Shown here piece after piece: positions 31,481 to 43,696 of a DNA stretch of 64,000 nt; position 1 is the stretch's first letter, and the number at the start of each line of letters is the position of its first letter. A program made the translations under genes and the position numbers. The DNA lies in assembly GCA_028583605.1 (NCBI GenBank), contig CM053325.1, forward strand, positions 38,491,435 through 38,555,434, in the 5' to 3' direction. Under the pieces are notes generated by a model. That model did no database searches. It was not told the origin of the DNA and saw only the letters and a list, made by a program, of their open reading frames with translations. The DNA is from Dastarcus helophoroides (taxonomy: Eukaryota; Arthropoda; Insecta; Coleoptera; Bothrideridae).

Positions 31481-33676
31481 TAGGGATGCAACGACATATC
31501 AGTTGACCGATATTATCGATAATATCGAAGCAAAAATATCGATATTTATATCGACATTATAACATTGTCGATATGATATTACCGATATTCCTCGATAGCC
31601 GATACCAATCCTACAATCGTCGCCAATGATGGATAGAAATATGAAGATTCGAGGACGTTTTTTTTAGGACACCAAAAATAATATGCCGAAAGCGAATTGG
31701 ATCTGCCTCTGGACTACAGAACCGGGCAAAATTCAAGCGTTCCAATTAGTCGGTTCTGACATCATGATCATGTGTTTGACAATTTTTTTTTATTGATGTT
31801 TTGTAGTTGTTTAGGCAGTAACTATTTGCATGTCGGGCTCAACTTTCGGATTGTTAGTTTAAATAGCTGTTATTGGAAGACATTTTAAATCGGACTTTGT
31901 AAACTTTTCGTTTGTTAAATTTGCTAAATTCAAAAAACTAATGCATATTAATGCATAATTTGAAAGAAGCGTGTGATTTACAAATTAATATACCTAACAA
32001 TGGATTGTGTGTATTTATATTATAAAATAAAAAAATAATATGTAGTTTCCAACTAATTTTAAGTTGAAAGAAATTGCAATTTCTGAACAATCTTTTCAAA
32101 TTCATCTTGGCATAAATTTGCAAAATGATGCAAAGTTGTGGCTGCTTAATTATAGGTAAAGTAAAAACTTCTTTAGGTGCGTTGAACGATTTTTATAGGG
32201 TAAAAACTAATGGTTTGCGCTACCATCACGCTAATTCTCGTAGACGACACGTTCTGATGGTTACAGTTTATTTACAGAGTTAGTTTTCTAAATGGATACC
32301 CCCCCTTTTTTAGCTTTATTTTTGACAAATTTGTATTGATTTAAATTTTTTATAAAATGAATTTACATTATTTTATTCATTTTTCGGCCGAATAAATAAC
32401 ATTTTTCATTTACCCTTTGCCACACCTAAAGAAAAAATGCAGTATTAAAAAACCATACCAGAAGTTTCAGGAATTATTTTCTATTTTGAGGTCCTGAAAT
32501 GAAATTTAAAATAAAATACCAACAACATCTCGAATTTTTGGGAAGGATATAACGAGACATTTCATTCATAATCGATCATTCGATTATGAAAATTTGTTGA
32601 TATGCCCAACACTACTTTAAATCACAAACCTTAAAGGTTAAATTGATCATTGTTCATTATTAAAACGAAGTTCTACATATACATTCGGAAGAATATTTAT
32701 TTATGTTCAATAATTATTATGGCATTTTATTCAATTTTAAAGGCACACTTGCTTCGATATGGCGTATCATTTGAAAAAAGTAACCTAAATAGGTTTTTTG
32801 TGATTTTGCTAAATTCGGAAATAAGATAATCCAACAAGGCTCCCTAAGAAAATAAAAAAAGTTTTTATAATTTTCTCCGAAATTATTTAATAAAAAAAAA
32901 ATAAATACGCCAATATAAACATTTAAAAAAATATAGCAAAAAATATTAAGAGTTTTTTTCAATTGGACTACAAATAAAGAATTTACAGCAGATTTTAGGA
33001 AATAATGTTTTTAACTTTTTTCTTAAAAAAATCTAAATAAGGCGATATTCAATTGTTTTCTCAACGCAATGTTAATGTACATAAAATGTCGTACTACTTT
33101 GCCAATTTAACGGATTAAGTTATCTATGTTATTTCAGGACCACTCGGATTTCTCTTTGTAAACAACAAATTGGAGAACATTAAGAAAGTCCATAATAATT
33201 GCTTTACCTTAAATCAAATTAATGCATCAATCCATAATAAAATTTCGAATCTAGCAGACGCATCATATGAAAAGTATAACAATTAAATAGCACTATTTTA
33301 TAAAGTGATATTGAAGCTACAATTTCTTCCAATAAGATAACTACTACACAAAACTGCAATAATTACATTCAACTAGGAATTAGGTATGTTCGAAAATATG
33401 TAAGAAATGGGCGTAAATTTAACACCCAATCATGACGTCAAAATCTACCAATTGGAACGGTTGTTTTTTGCCCGGTTCTGTAGTCCAGAAGCAAATCCAA
33501 TACGCTCCCCGAAATACGTAGAAATTTCTAAGAGTGGAGCCCGTTTACAGATTTTTTTGTTAATTTCCAAAATATCGATTATCGATAAAAAAAAATGTTC
33601 GATATTATCGATATTTGTCTGCTGTCAATATTTATATCGATATTTGTATCGATATTAAAATTATCTTGCATTCCTA
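31481..33676. mobile_element. hAT-like non-autonomous element with long inverted arms
   Basis: Ends are TAGGGATGCAA on the left and TTGCATTCCTA on the right. The flanking 8-mers TGCCGAGG (31473-31480) and CGCCGAGG (33677-33684) match at 7 of 8 positions, fitting a hAT-type 8-bp target duplication with one mutation. Inside both ends lie runs of ATCGATATT-type sequence, and further in the segment with ACTACAGAACCGGGCAAAA occurs at about 31715 and inverted at about 33480. No transposase frame is present. hAT assignment rests on duplication length and TAGGG ends. Confidence 0.75.
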
Positions 33677-33697
33677 CGCCGAGGCTAGGGTTGCTGC

Positions 33698-36600
33698 TAG
33701 GGATGTCGATTCCTTTTTAAAATAATCGATTTTTTGATCAATTCGAATCGTGAGCAAAAGTATCGATTCCCTATAAAATTGGGTGCTGAAAGATCGATTT
33801 CCGATTAATCGCCTTGTTGCTGAAATTTTTAAACATTTTTAATAAAAGAAAAATTGAATGATAATGATGAATTGGCGTAGTTTGATTTTGAAAGTTTTTT
33901 CTTGGATTTTAAACACTAATATTTATATTTTAATTATTTATTCCCAATTAGAAAAATCCGATACATATTTATTTTCTACATTATTTTTTATTTATGCATT
34001 TTTGGTTTGTTACGAAGATGTAGAAAGGGCATTCATTTATAAAAATATACTTAGAAATATGAAGTGTAAACTAGAAATTACGAGATTAAAGTGAAAATTT
34101 CTACTTTATTTTCCAAATTTCGACCTTTTTTGAGTAAATTTCATGGATAAAGTCGAAATTTCGGCTTTAATCTCGAAATTTTAACTTTTTTTCACGAAAT
34201 TTCAAGATGGTCGACATTTCTTAAAGTTAGGCAGATGACAGTTAAGCCCCACCAACCCTTAGAATATAAGACTATATTCTTAAGCACCAACTCTTTTACA
34301 ATTTAATTTTGATACTTAGCAGTTAGGTACGTTCAGTAAATTCAATTTTTATTACCAAAAATTTCGACTTTTTTCTTGACATTTCAAGGTTAACGTAGAA
34401 TTTTCCAGAAAAAATTCAAAATTTCGAGTTCAAAGTCCACATGTTACAAAAGCGTAGAAAGGCATTGATTAAAAAAAATTATATTTTGAAATTTTGACAT
34501 TTTACAAAGGCGTAAAAAGGACATTGATTTAAAAAAATATTTTTAGAGATTTCGAAAAAAATCGAAATTTCGACTTTAATCTCAAAATTTCGACTTTTCT
34601 CTCGAAAATTCGACTTCTTTCTTGAAATGTCTACTTTTTTCCTAACATTCCGACATTAATTCCGAAATTTCGGCTTTAATCTCGGAATTTCGACTTTGAT
34701 ATCGAAAATTCGACTTTTTTCTTGAAATTTCTACTTTTTTCCCAAAATTCCGATATTATCTCGAAATTTCCACTTTGATATTGAATTTTTTTTTAAATTT
34801 CGAGAATAAGTCGCTCTATAATAAGCACACTCTATGGTTAAATTAGGCAGACGACAGTTACGTCCCACCTCACTTCTTTCCCAACAATCTTCACAGTTGG
34901 TAGTAGGGTGCGACCAATAATTGCTATTTTTAATTAGCAAATTTTGGTTTTTTTTGGAAATTTCGAAATTAAAGTTGATTCCGTGATTAAAATCAAACCT
35001 TCGAGAAAAAGTCGGAATTTGAGAAAAAATTCGAAATTTGAGAAAAAGTCGAAATTCGTAGAAAAAAAGTCGAAATTTTGAGTTTAAAGTCGAAATTCGA
35101 GAAAAATGTCGAAATTTCGATATCGAGGTCAAAATTTCGAGAAAAAAGTCGATATTTGAGAAAAATATTGAAAATTGAGAAAAAAAGTCGAGCTTTTCAG
35201 ATTAAGGTCGAAATTTGAGAAAAACGTCGAAATTTCGAAAAAAAGTCGAAATTTGATAAAAAAGTGGAGATTTCGAGAAAAAATGTCGAAATTTTGAGAA
35301 AAAAGTTGAAATTTCGAAAAAAAAGTCGAAATGTTGACTTTAGAGTCGAAATTTCCAGAAAAGTGTCGAAATTTCGATATTGAGGTCACAATTACAAGAA
35401 AAAAGTCGAAATTTTGAGAAAAAATGTTCAAATTTGAGAAAAAAGTCGAAATTTTGAGAAAAAAGTCGTAATTTCGTGCTTAAAATCGAAGTTTGGGAAA
35501 AAAGTCGAGATTTCTAAAATTAACATTTTTTTAAATCGATGTCCTTTCTAAGCCTTTGTAACATTTAAAAAAAGTTGAAATTTTGAGAAAAAAGTCGAAA
35601 TTTAAGAAAAAGGTCGAAATTTCAAGAAAAAAGTCGAAATCTCGATATTTAGGACAACATTTCGATATTAAGGTCAAAATTTCGAGAAAAAAGTCCAAAA
35701 ATTGGACAAAAACGTCGAAATGAGAAAAAAGTCAAGATTTCGAGAAAAAAGTCGATATTCTTTCTACGCCTTTGTAGCATTTAAAAAAAGTTGAAATTTT
35801 CAGAACAAAGTTGAAATAATTTCCAGAAAAAGTGGAATTTCGAGAAAAAAGTCGATATCCTTTCTACGCCTTTGTAACATTTAAAAAAAGTTGAAATTTT
35901 CAGAATAAAGTTGATATTTCAAGAAAAAGGTCGAAATTTCGAGCTCAAAATCGAAACTTGAGAAAAAAGTCGCAATTTCTAAAAATAACATTTTTTTTAA
36001 TCGATTTCCTTTCTGCGCCTTTGTAACATTTCGAAAAAATTCAAATTTTCAGAAAAAAGTCGAAATGTTTAGAAAAAAGTCAAAATTTTAGGAAAAGAGT
36101 AGAAATTTAAGACAAAAGTCAAAACTTGAGAGAAAAGTCGAAGTTTGAGAAAAAAGTCGAAATTTTTAAAATAATTTTTTTTTAATCGATATCCTTTCTA
36201 CGCCTTGGTAATATTTCGTTAAATTTCGATTTAATAATTGAAATTTCTACTTTTTTCTAGAAATTTCGACTCCAAATTTCGACTTTTTTTTCGAAATTTT
36301 GATATTAAAGTCGAAATTTTGACTTTAATCTCGGGATTTAATGGAGAAAAAATCAACATTCCGTGAAATTTTTTTTTCAAATTGATGTCCTTTCTACGCT
36401 CTTGTAATTTTTACTTCAAAAAAAGTGAATAAACTTTTTTCAAGTTTTGTAGTGTATTTATTAAAACGCGTTTAACGTTTTCAACCACTAAATTAAAGTT
36501 TTTAAGACCGGTAACAGATAATAAAATAACGTAGAATAATTTTTGTGAATATATGGTAATTTTAACCGCGTATGTACGGAATTTTACCTTGAAATATATG

Positions 36601-36916
36601 GCAACACTGCACTACAGTTATCTTTCCTATTCAGTCAACGACATAATGAATGAAAAGAAATGCCATCTTTTGGCTTATTAACGCAGCTATTACTAATAGA
36701 TAATAACATAACGACATAAATGCACTTACATAAAAAATAAAAAAGAATTTTTTATTAAATTTACAGTGACCTGCATCCAAGGTAAATCTATCCGATTCTT
36801 AGAATTTTTGAATCGTTCATTAGATCGATCTTATATTTGAGATCGATCTAAAAAATCGACCTTGAGACTTGAAAAAATCGATTTTTCGATTAATCGATCT
36901 CAGATCAACATCCCTA
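33698..36916. mobile_element. hAT-like element filled with inverted minisatellite arrays, perfect 8-bp TSD
   Basis: The element starts TAGGGATGTCGATTCC and ends GATCAACATCCCTA, with GTTGCTGC on both sides (33690-33697 and 36917-36924), a perfect 8-bp duplication. Just inside each end are clusters of AATCGAT and GATCGAT. The interior is a ~20-bp minisatellite, in the CGACTTTTTTC orientation at about 34100-34790, reversed (GAAAAAAGTCGAAATTT) at about 34980-36180, then forward again to 36330. A longer motif, CCTTTCTACGCCTTTGTAACA, recurs near 35540, 35760, 35865, 36007 and 36190. No gene is present; the long open frames here are repeat artefacts. Confidence 0.85.
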
Positions 36917-36944
36917 GTTGCTGCCAGAATGGGGGTCTTATATG

Positions 36945-37227
36945 TATATGGCCAGCTCCCTATTCTCTTCGCAAGTTTATTCTGACCAAATTAAATAAAA
37001 ATGGAACATGGGTGATTGGGGAGTATTGCGCATGAATGAACGAAATGAACGAATCGCTACGCGCGTTAAAACGCCGGTTGAACCGGTGTTTATGTTTGGC
37101 CGTGCACAACTAATTTTGTCCATGCAAAGATGATTTGTAGCACCTGCGCATTGCGACTCACTACTGCGTGTGAAGGTCAGCGAGAAAGAGAAGTCTTTCC
37201 CATAAGAAACGAGGAACTGGCCATATA
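36945..37227. repeat. Short inverted repeat between two hAT-like copies
   Basis: TATATGGCCAGCTCC near 36947 pairs with GGAACTGGCCATATA near 37213 in inverted orientation. The ~280-bp interval between is more GC-rich than its surroundings and has no open frame of note. It may be a small MITE. Confidence 0.4.
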
Positions 37228-37235
37228 CCTAGAAG

Positions 37236-39365
37236 TAGGGATGTCGATTCCTTCTTAAAATAATCGATTTTTGGATCGATTAGAATCGTGAGCAAAAGAA
37301 TCGATTCCGGTTAAAATTGGGTGCTGAAAGATCGATTTCCGATTAATCGCCTTTTGGTTGATTTCTTTTTGGTTTTTTTACGAAAATGTAGAAAAGTCAT
37401 TCATTTAAAAAAATACATTAAGAGATATGAAGTTTAAACTGGAAATTACGAGATTAAAGGGGAAGTTTCTACTTTATTCTCAAAATTTCGACCTTTTTTG
37501 AGGAAATTTCATAGATAATGTCGAGATTTCAGCTTTAATCTCGAATTTTCAACTTTTTCTCACGACACTTCGAGATAAGTCGAAATTTCTTATTCTATGG
37601 TTAGGTTAGGCAGATGACAGTTGAGCCCCACCAACCCTTAGAATATAAGACTATATTCTATGCTCCAACCCTTTTGCAACTTAATATTGACACTTAGCAG
37701 TAGGGTACGTTGAGTAATTTCAATTGTTTATTACCCAAAATGTCGACCTTTTTCTTGAAATTTCAAGGTTAAAGTAGAATTTTGGAGAAAAAAGTCGAAA
37801 TTTCGAGTTCAAAGTCGACATTTTACAAAAGCTTAGAAAGGCATTGATTAAGAAAATTATATTTAGAAATTTCAACATTTTACAAAAGCGTAAAAAGGAC
37901 ATTGATAAAAAAATATTTTTAGAAAATTCGACTTTCTCGAAATTTCGATTTTTTTTCAAAATTTCGACCTTTTTTTCTGGAAATTTCGACTTTAATCTCG
38001 AAATTTTGGTTTTACCCTCGAAATTTCGACTTTTTTCTCGAAAATTCGATTTTTTTCTTCAAATTTTTACTTTTTTCTTAAAATTCCGAGATTAATGTCG
38101 AAATTTCGACTTTAATCTCGGAATTTCGACTTTGATATCGATTTTTTGCTGGAAATTTCGAGACTAAGTCGAAATTTCTATACTCTATGATTAAATTAGG
38201 CAGATGACAGTTGCGTCCCGTGACTCCTCTATCCCAACAAAGTAAAAGGTCCAAATTATGAGTTAAAGTCGAAATTTCAAGAAAAAAGTCGAAATTTCGA
38301 TATTAAGGTCAAAATTTCGAGAAAAAAGTCGAAATTTGAGCTAAAGACTTGAAATTTTGATTTTAAAGTCGAAATTTGAGAAAAAAAGTCGAGATTTTGA
38401 ATTTAAAGTCGAAATTTCGAGAAAAATATCGAAAGTTCGATATTAAGGCCAAAATTTCGAGAAAAAAGTCGAAATTTGAGAAAAAAACGTAATTTCGAAA
38501 AAAATCCAAATTTAAGAAGGTCAAAATTTCGAGAAAAAGTCGAATTTTAAGAAAAAAGTCGAAATTTCGAGAAAAAGGACGAAATTTCGAGAAAAAGGTC
38601 GAAATTTCGAGAAAAAATCGAAATATGAAAAGAAGGTCAAAATTTCAAGAAAAAAGTCGAAATTTTGAGAAAAAAAAGTCGAAATTTAGGAAAAAAGTCG
38701 AAATTTCGAGAAAAATGTCGAAAGTTCGAAATTTCGAAAAAAAAGTCGAAATTTGAGGAAAAAAAAACGAAATTTCGGGAAAAAACCGAAATTTGAGAAG
38801 GCCACAATTTCGAGAAAAAAGTCTAAATTTTTTTTTAAAAAAAGTCGAAATTTAAGAAAAAAGTTGAAAATTCAAGAAAAAAATCGAAATTTCGAGCTAA
38901 AAATCTGAATTTGAGAAAAAAACTCGAAATTTCTAAAAACATGGTTTTTTAATCGATGTTCTTTCTACGCCTTTGTAACATTTCGAAAAAGTTGAAATTT
39001 CCAAAAAAAAGTCGAAATTTTGAGGAAAAAGTCGAAATTTGAGAAAAAATTCGAAGTTTAAAAAAAAGTCGAAATTTCTAAAAATAACATTTTTTTTAAT
39101 CGACGTCCTTTCTACGCCTTTGTAACATTTCGTTAAATTTCGATTTAAAAATTGAATTTTCAAATTTTTTCGACATTTTTTTGAAATTTTGACCTTAAAG
39201 TCGAAATTTCGACTTTAATCTCTGGATTTAGAGGAGAAAAAGTCAACATTCCGTGACATTGTTTTTTCAAATTGATGTCCTTTCTACGCTCTTGCAATTT
39301 TACTTTAAAAAAAGTAAATAAACTTTTTTCAAGTTTTGTAGTGTATTTATTAATACATGTGTAAC
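37236..39365. mobile_element. Second copy of the minisatellite-filled hAT-like element, 3' end missing
   Basis: It starts TAGGGATGTCGATTCC, identical to the copy at 33698, and follows the same internal order: GATCGAT cluster, forward minisatellite (37480-38180), inverted minisatellite (38270-39080) and the AGTGTATTTATTAA tract near 39340. In the first copy the matching tract is followed by about 450 bp to the right end. Here that end is replaced by the 3' tail of a Gypsy element, so this copy is truncated. Confidence 0.78.
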
Positions 39366-39373
39366 GTGTACAT

Positions 39374-39493
39374 GTGCTGAAGAGGATCAACGACTTGGTA
39401 TACAGGATCCAGCGTAGCTCCAGGAGTAAAATGAAAGTGGTACACCTGAACAGACTATGCCAATTTAGTGGCGAAGTGACTGATTGGAACTGA
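39374..39493 (+). pseudogene. C-terminal remnant of a Ty3/Gypsy integrase
   Basis: About 39 codons end in TGA at 39491-39493. The peptide contains VYRIQRSSRSKMKVVHLNRL, which matches the usual C-terminal end of Ty3/Gypsy Pol (a YRIQ..-x-RSK-x-KVVH-x-RL pattern after the integrase core). Everything upstream of it in Pol is missing. It is followed by a polypurine tract and an LTR in the correct order, so it is the 3' end of a 5'-truncated Gypsy element. Confidence 0.78.
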
Positions 39494-39510
39494 TCGGGAC
39501 GATCATTCCT

Positions 39511-39520
39511 AAGGGGGAGG
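39511..39520 (+). promoter_or_regulatory. Polypurine tract of the truncated Gypsy element
   Basis: AAGGGGGAGG lies three bases upstream of the LTR start TGTAACG, the expected position for the plus-strand primer in reverse transcription. Confidence 0.7.
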
Positions 39521-39523
39521 CAG

Positions 39524-39897
39524 TGTAACGCATGATGGAATAGAATTTAGAATAGAATTGTATAATTTAGTAAATAAAAAAAGTTTCTAGAAGGATCTGA
39601 TAAGGGGAAAGCGGCCGCGATAACGAAACAAATGAGACAGATGATGACAGATAAGCGTTCCAGAAATTTCGGTAAACGATAAGCCTTATCTGCCGAAAAG
39701 TTCTGGAAGCCGGGGGCCAAAACTATAAAAGGCGGTCAGTTTTCCCTCGAGTCGGTCAGTTAGAGTCACTGTAATTAGTGAGTTAGTAGAAGTCAATAAT
39801 AAATGAGTTAATTGTTCAATTGTGGTGATCCAAGTTGAGTTCAGTAAGTGGGTATAATCCATCACGTGTAATCAATCGAACCGATAAGCTCGTAACA
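39524..39897 (+). mobile_element. Gypsy 3' LTR, 374 bp
   Basis: Starts TGTAACGC and ends CGTAACA. It includes a TATA-like ACTATAAAAGGCGGTCAG and the GATAAGGGGAAAGCGGCCGC block. It is closely similar to the solo LTR at 57289-57668 and more distantly to 41778-42125. Confidence 0.82.
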
Positions 39898-40541
39898 ATA
39901 TTTTTTTGTCTGTTGAGTTACGCTCAAAACAAATAAAGAATATAAGAAAACGATTAATTCTACTCTTGTTTGAGTCATCTAAAACTAACAGTTTTTAAGA
40001 TATTTGCATTTAAAAGTTTTAGTGTATTTTTTTACGAATTTTTAAGGCGAAGATATTATAATATTTTTTGAAATATGAAGAACTTAGTTTTTCAGAAAGA
40101 ATTAAATTATCTTCAAGAGTTGCGGTAAATAATCTCAGAAACCCCAAATACATTTAAAAATAATAGGGATATTTTGATTTTAACATTTAAGAAAGTGAAA
40201 TTCAAAATTTAAGTAAGTAGGTGGTAGACACTTCCAACCTTCGATTCGAAGTTTGTTATTATCTCTAAAACCAATAATTTTAATTGCTATTTACTGCGGC
40301 TTTGATTCCTTCTCCGTAGCTTTGTATATTAAAAAAAATCATAATAAATTACATTAAACCTTTTAAATGCAAATAACTCAAAAATCGATAGCTTTAGGCT
40401 ACCCAAACAAGAGCACCTTTTCTTTGTAGAATTTTTATAATATCCAGCGACATTATTATAAGGCATGTTGAACTCAATCGTAATATTTTGGTGTGTAGTA
40501 TCTCCAGCTCAGCGTTGGCTCATTCTTTCTAACTCACCCTG
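39898..40541. mobile_element. Truncated copy of the CAGGGTGAGTC foldback MITE
   Basis: It matches the helicase-intron MITE from about its position 28719 to its right end, ending GTTGGCTCATTCTTTCTAACT then CACCCTG. The outer left arm is missing where the Gypsy LTR abuts. Confidence 0.72.
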
Positions 40542-40659
40542 CATTAAAAAAAATCAGATTGAGGTATAAATATAAAATGATAAAACTTTGCGTTTACGGA
40601 CGAAGTTTTAGAGACAAACCAAAGGTATAAACTTGGAATTATAAGAAAAAAATTATAAG

Positions 40660-41770
40660 AAAAAAAAGAGAGAAAACTATGAATTATAAAAAAAAATTAA
40701 GGTCAACTTTGAAATTTCGAGAAATGGTCGAAAATCACAATTCCAAAGTTGAAATTTCGAAAAAAAATCGTCGAAATTTGAAAAATATCTTTGAAAATTT
40801 TGAGATAAAAGATGGACTAATCGGGATCAGATAAATTTCGAGAATACATTCAATATTTCAAAAAGTCAACGACATAACTTTAAAGTGAAAATTTCAGGAG
40901 AGACATGAAAATATAAACTTGAAAAATTGGAATCCGGACAAAAAAATCAAAATTTTCAGATTAAAAAAAAGTGGAATTTCAAAACAGTCGAATCAAAAAA
41001 AAAGGTTGAAATATTCAAAAAAAAAAATTTCGAAAAACAAATTGAAATTTCGCAAAGAGCCAATATTTCGAAAACAGTTAAAACATCAAATATGGAGAAA
41101 TATTCAAAAAAGATGATATTTTTCAAAATAGGTAGGCATTTAGAAAACAGATAGAATCTTTTTAAAAATAGTGAAAAATATTTAAAAAACTTGTGGTTTA
41201 CAAAAAAGTCAATAATTCTAATAAAGGTCAATATCTTCAAAAAAAGAAGAATTTTCTAAAAAGGTCAAATTTTTTAAATAAGTTGGAAATAAAGATAAAA
41301 ATTTTTAAAAAAGTGAACATTTTGAAAAATCGCAAATTTTAAAGGTCAAAATATTCAAAAAAGTTAAAATGTTCCAAAAGGCAAATTCGAAAATCGAAAT
41401 TTTCAGTCAATATTTTAAAAAAACTGAGATTTAAAAAAAAGCAGAATGGTTTAAAAATAGTCAAAATTTATAAACAAAATAAAACTTTTGAGAAGAAAAA
41501 TTACAAAAAAAGTAACATTTTCAAAAAATTTAAAATTTTGAAAGTATTTATATTTTGAAAAATAAATTCGAAGTTACCAAAGATTCTGTTCTTTTAAGAA
41601 GGAATTAAAAAAAATTCCTAAGTTTATAACTTTTAACAATAAAAAATTATAAATATTCAAAAAAAAAATTGAAATTTTGAGGAACAGTCGAAATTATGAG
41701 AAAAAATGTTGAGTTCTAAAAAAATGTAAACATTTTTAAACAGGTCAAAATTGCGATAGAATTGCATACA
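40660..41770. repeat. Decayed ~20-bp minisatellite tract
   Basis: A-rich units of the GTCGAAATTTCGAAAAAA type, diverged, on the plus strand. Overlapping open frames on both strands here (40919-41240) are repeat artefacts rich in K, N, F and I. Confidence 0.65.
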
Positions 41771-41777
41771 AACAGAT

Positions 41778-42125
41778 TGTAACATAATTTAATTATAAAA
41801 TTTAGTTATGAAGTTTCTAGAAAATTTGATAAGGGGAAGCGGGCGTCATAATGAATCAAACGGCAGATAAGCGTTCCAGAAATTTTGGCAAACGATAAGT
41901 CTTATCTGCTTGTTCCTTCTAGAACCCGAAGTGGGACCTCTATAAGGCAGTCGCTTTACCCCCAGTAGTCAGTCAGTCAGTCAGTCAGTAAGTTAGAAGT
42001 CAATGGATAAGTTAGTTAATTAAACAGTGTTAGTGAATTACAATTGTAGTGTTCCGTGTTCAGTTTTGAGATAAAGTGGTTACAATTCACCAAGTTTTAA
42101 TCATTCGAATCGATAACGCGCAACA
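41778..42125 (+). mobile_element. Diverged solo LTR of the same Gypsy family
   Basis: Begins TGTAACATAATTTAATT and ends CGCAACA, about 348 bp. It shares GATAAGGGGAAGCGGGCG, GGCAGATAAGCGTTCCAGAAA and the 3' TCGAATCGATAA block with the LTR at 39524. It contains a (GTCA)n run near 41970-41990. No matching target duplication was seen, in keeping with an older copy. Confidence 0.7.
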
Positions 42126-43640
42126 ATATATTTAGTTTTAGTCGAATTTCGACCACAATCAATGCTAGCAATACATAAATGAAAAATCCCAAAATTTTGG
42201 CAATAATTTTGATAATAAAATAGAAATTGCATAACAAAAGACTATTCATAAAATTTTAATAAAAAGTCTACATGTAGGCATTAAAATAAAAATTTTAGAT
42301 AAACATGTAAAAACTAAAATTGATAACTTTTTATTTTAAGGAAAAGTTGAAATTTTAATTAGAAAAACTCTACATTTTTAAGAATTTAAGTTAAAAAGTG
42401 TTGAGTGGTCTTTTTTGTAAACATTCTTATTTTATGCTTTCAATTTTCATAATTTTCGTAATTTTAACAATAAAGTTGTATCGAAAAAAAGAAATCTAAA
42501 TTAAAAAACTATTCTCAAATGTTTGAGAAAAAGTCGAAATTTTAAATTCAAAGATTTCCATATTTTATATTATGCGATTTTACAAAAATGAATATTTTAA
42601 TCGAAATTTTGAAATAATTGTTACATATGTGTCGACAGTTATGCTTTAAGCTCATACTTAACTTTTAATAGATAATTTAACCCATAATCGAAGGTTGTTT
42701 TGTTGGTTTTTTAAAAAACCTCTATGAGGCGGCATTTTGAAGAGTCGCATCATACTGAGAAAATTTAACGCACGGCCCCGATCGAGTCCTCTTGCATTGT
42801 TTCTGCGAAAGTGAAGAGTCGGCATAAGATAAAGCCCATGTTTCCAAAAAAATCAAACATTTGAGTTGTTTATTTAGAATCCAGGATTTAGAAAACATAA
42901 AAAATTGAATGTTTGAAGTTAGAATAACGATAAAAAAAACGAAATTTCGAAAAAATCCCATTATCGACAAAAAATCGGTTCAAATTTTTTGAGAAAAAGT
43001 CAAGATATCAAGATTAACCTTATATTTTTTTGTTCAGGTTCACAATTTTTGAGACAAAATTGAAAACGTTAGTGTCAAATTTGGAAAATAGCAAAATATC
43101 AAAGAAGCCCATTAATTAAAGCAAAGCCTTTATTGAAAATAGTGCAAAAAAAAGATTCCAACGAAAATTAGGAAAAATCAAATTTTAAAGTTTAAAATAG
43201 TAATTTCTTAAAATAAAAAACTTAAGATCTTTTATACATACTTAAAAGATAAAGAGCAAAGTGAAATTTCAAAAAAAAAGTTCTAAGAAATAAAAGTAAA
43301 ATTTGAAATGTTTGTTTTAAAAACTAAAAGTATAGCAACAACTCAAAATTTCGACGTTGACATTGTAATATGAAAATTAATGTTTTGAAAAGTTAAATAA
43401 TCAATATTATTAGTTATTATTAATAATTATCAACTAAAAGTCTAAATTTTGAAAAAAACTACCTAAAAGTCTAAATTTTTAAAATTATGGTGAAAATTTT
43501 CAAAAAAAAGCTGAGTTCACAATCAAAATTTAAAAAAATAAGTAAAATTAGAAAGTGTCAATTCGAATTTTAGAAAAATAGTTGATTTTTCCAACATTTA
43601 AACTTTGTCAAAAAAATCTAAAAATGTTAAACACATAGAT
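42126..43640. other. AT-rich interval with scattered minisatellite remnants
   Basis: No supported gene. The minus-strand open frame at 42722-42970 has no recognisable domain. A-rich decayed minisatellite units occur at about 42480-42560, 42990-43090 and 43440-43620. Confidence 0.5.
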
Positions 43641-43696
43641 ACATTTTTGTTTCGATACAGAGCCACAGAATACAACCTACACCTGTAATTTGCTGC

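Noticed and set aside
34731..35431. Long minus-strand open frames rich in F, S and K with regular ISTFFSKF-like units
   Set aside because: They are translations of the ~20-bp minisatellite inside a hAT-like element; unit length near 20-21 bp keeps frames open by chance.
40919..41240. Overlapping K/N-rich and F/I-rich open frames
   Set aside because: Same minisatellite family; low-complexity artefacts on both strands.
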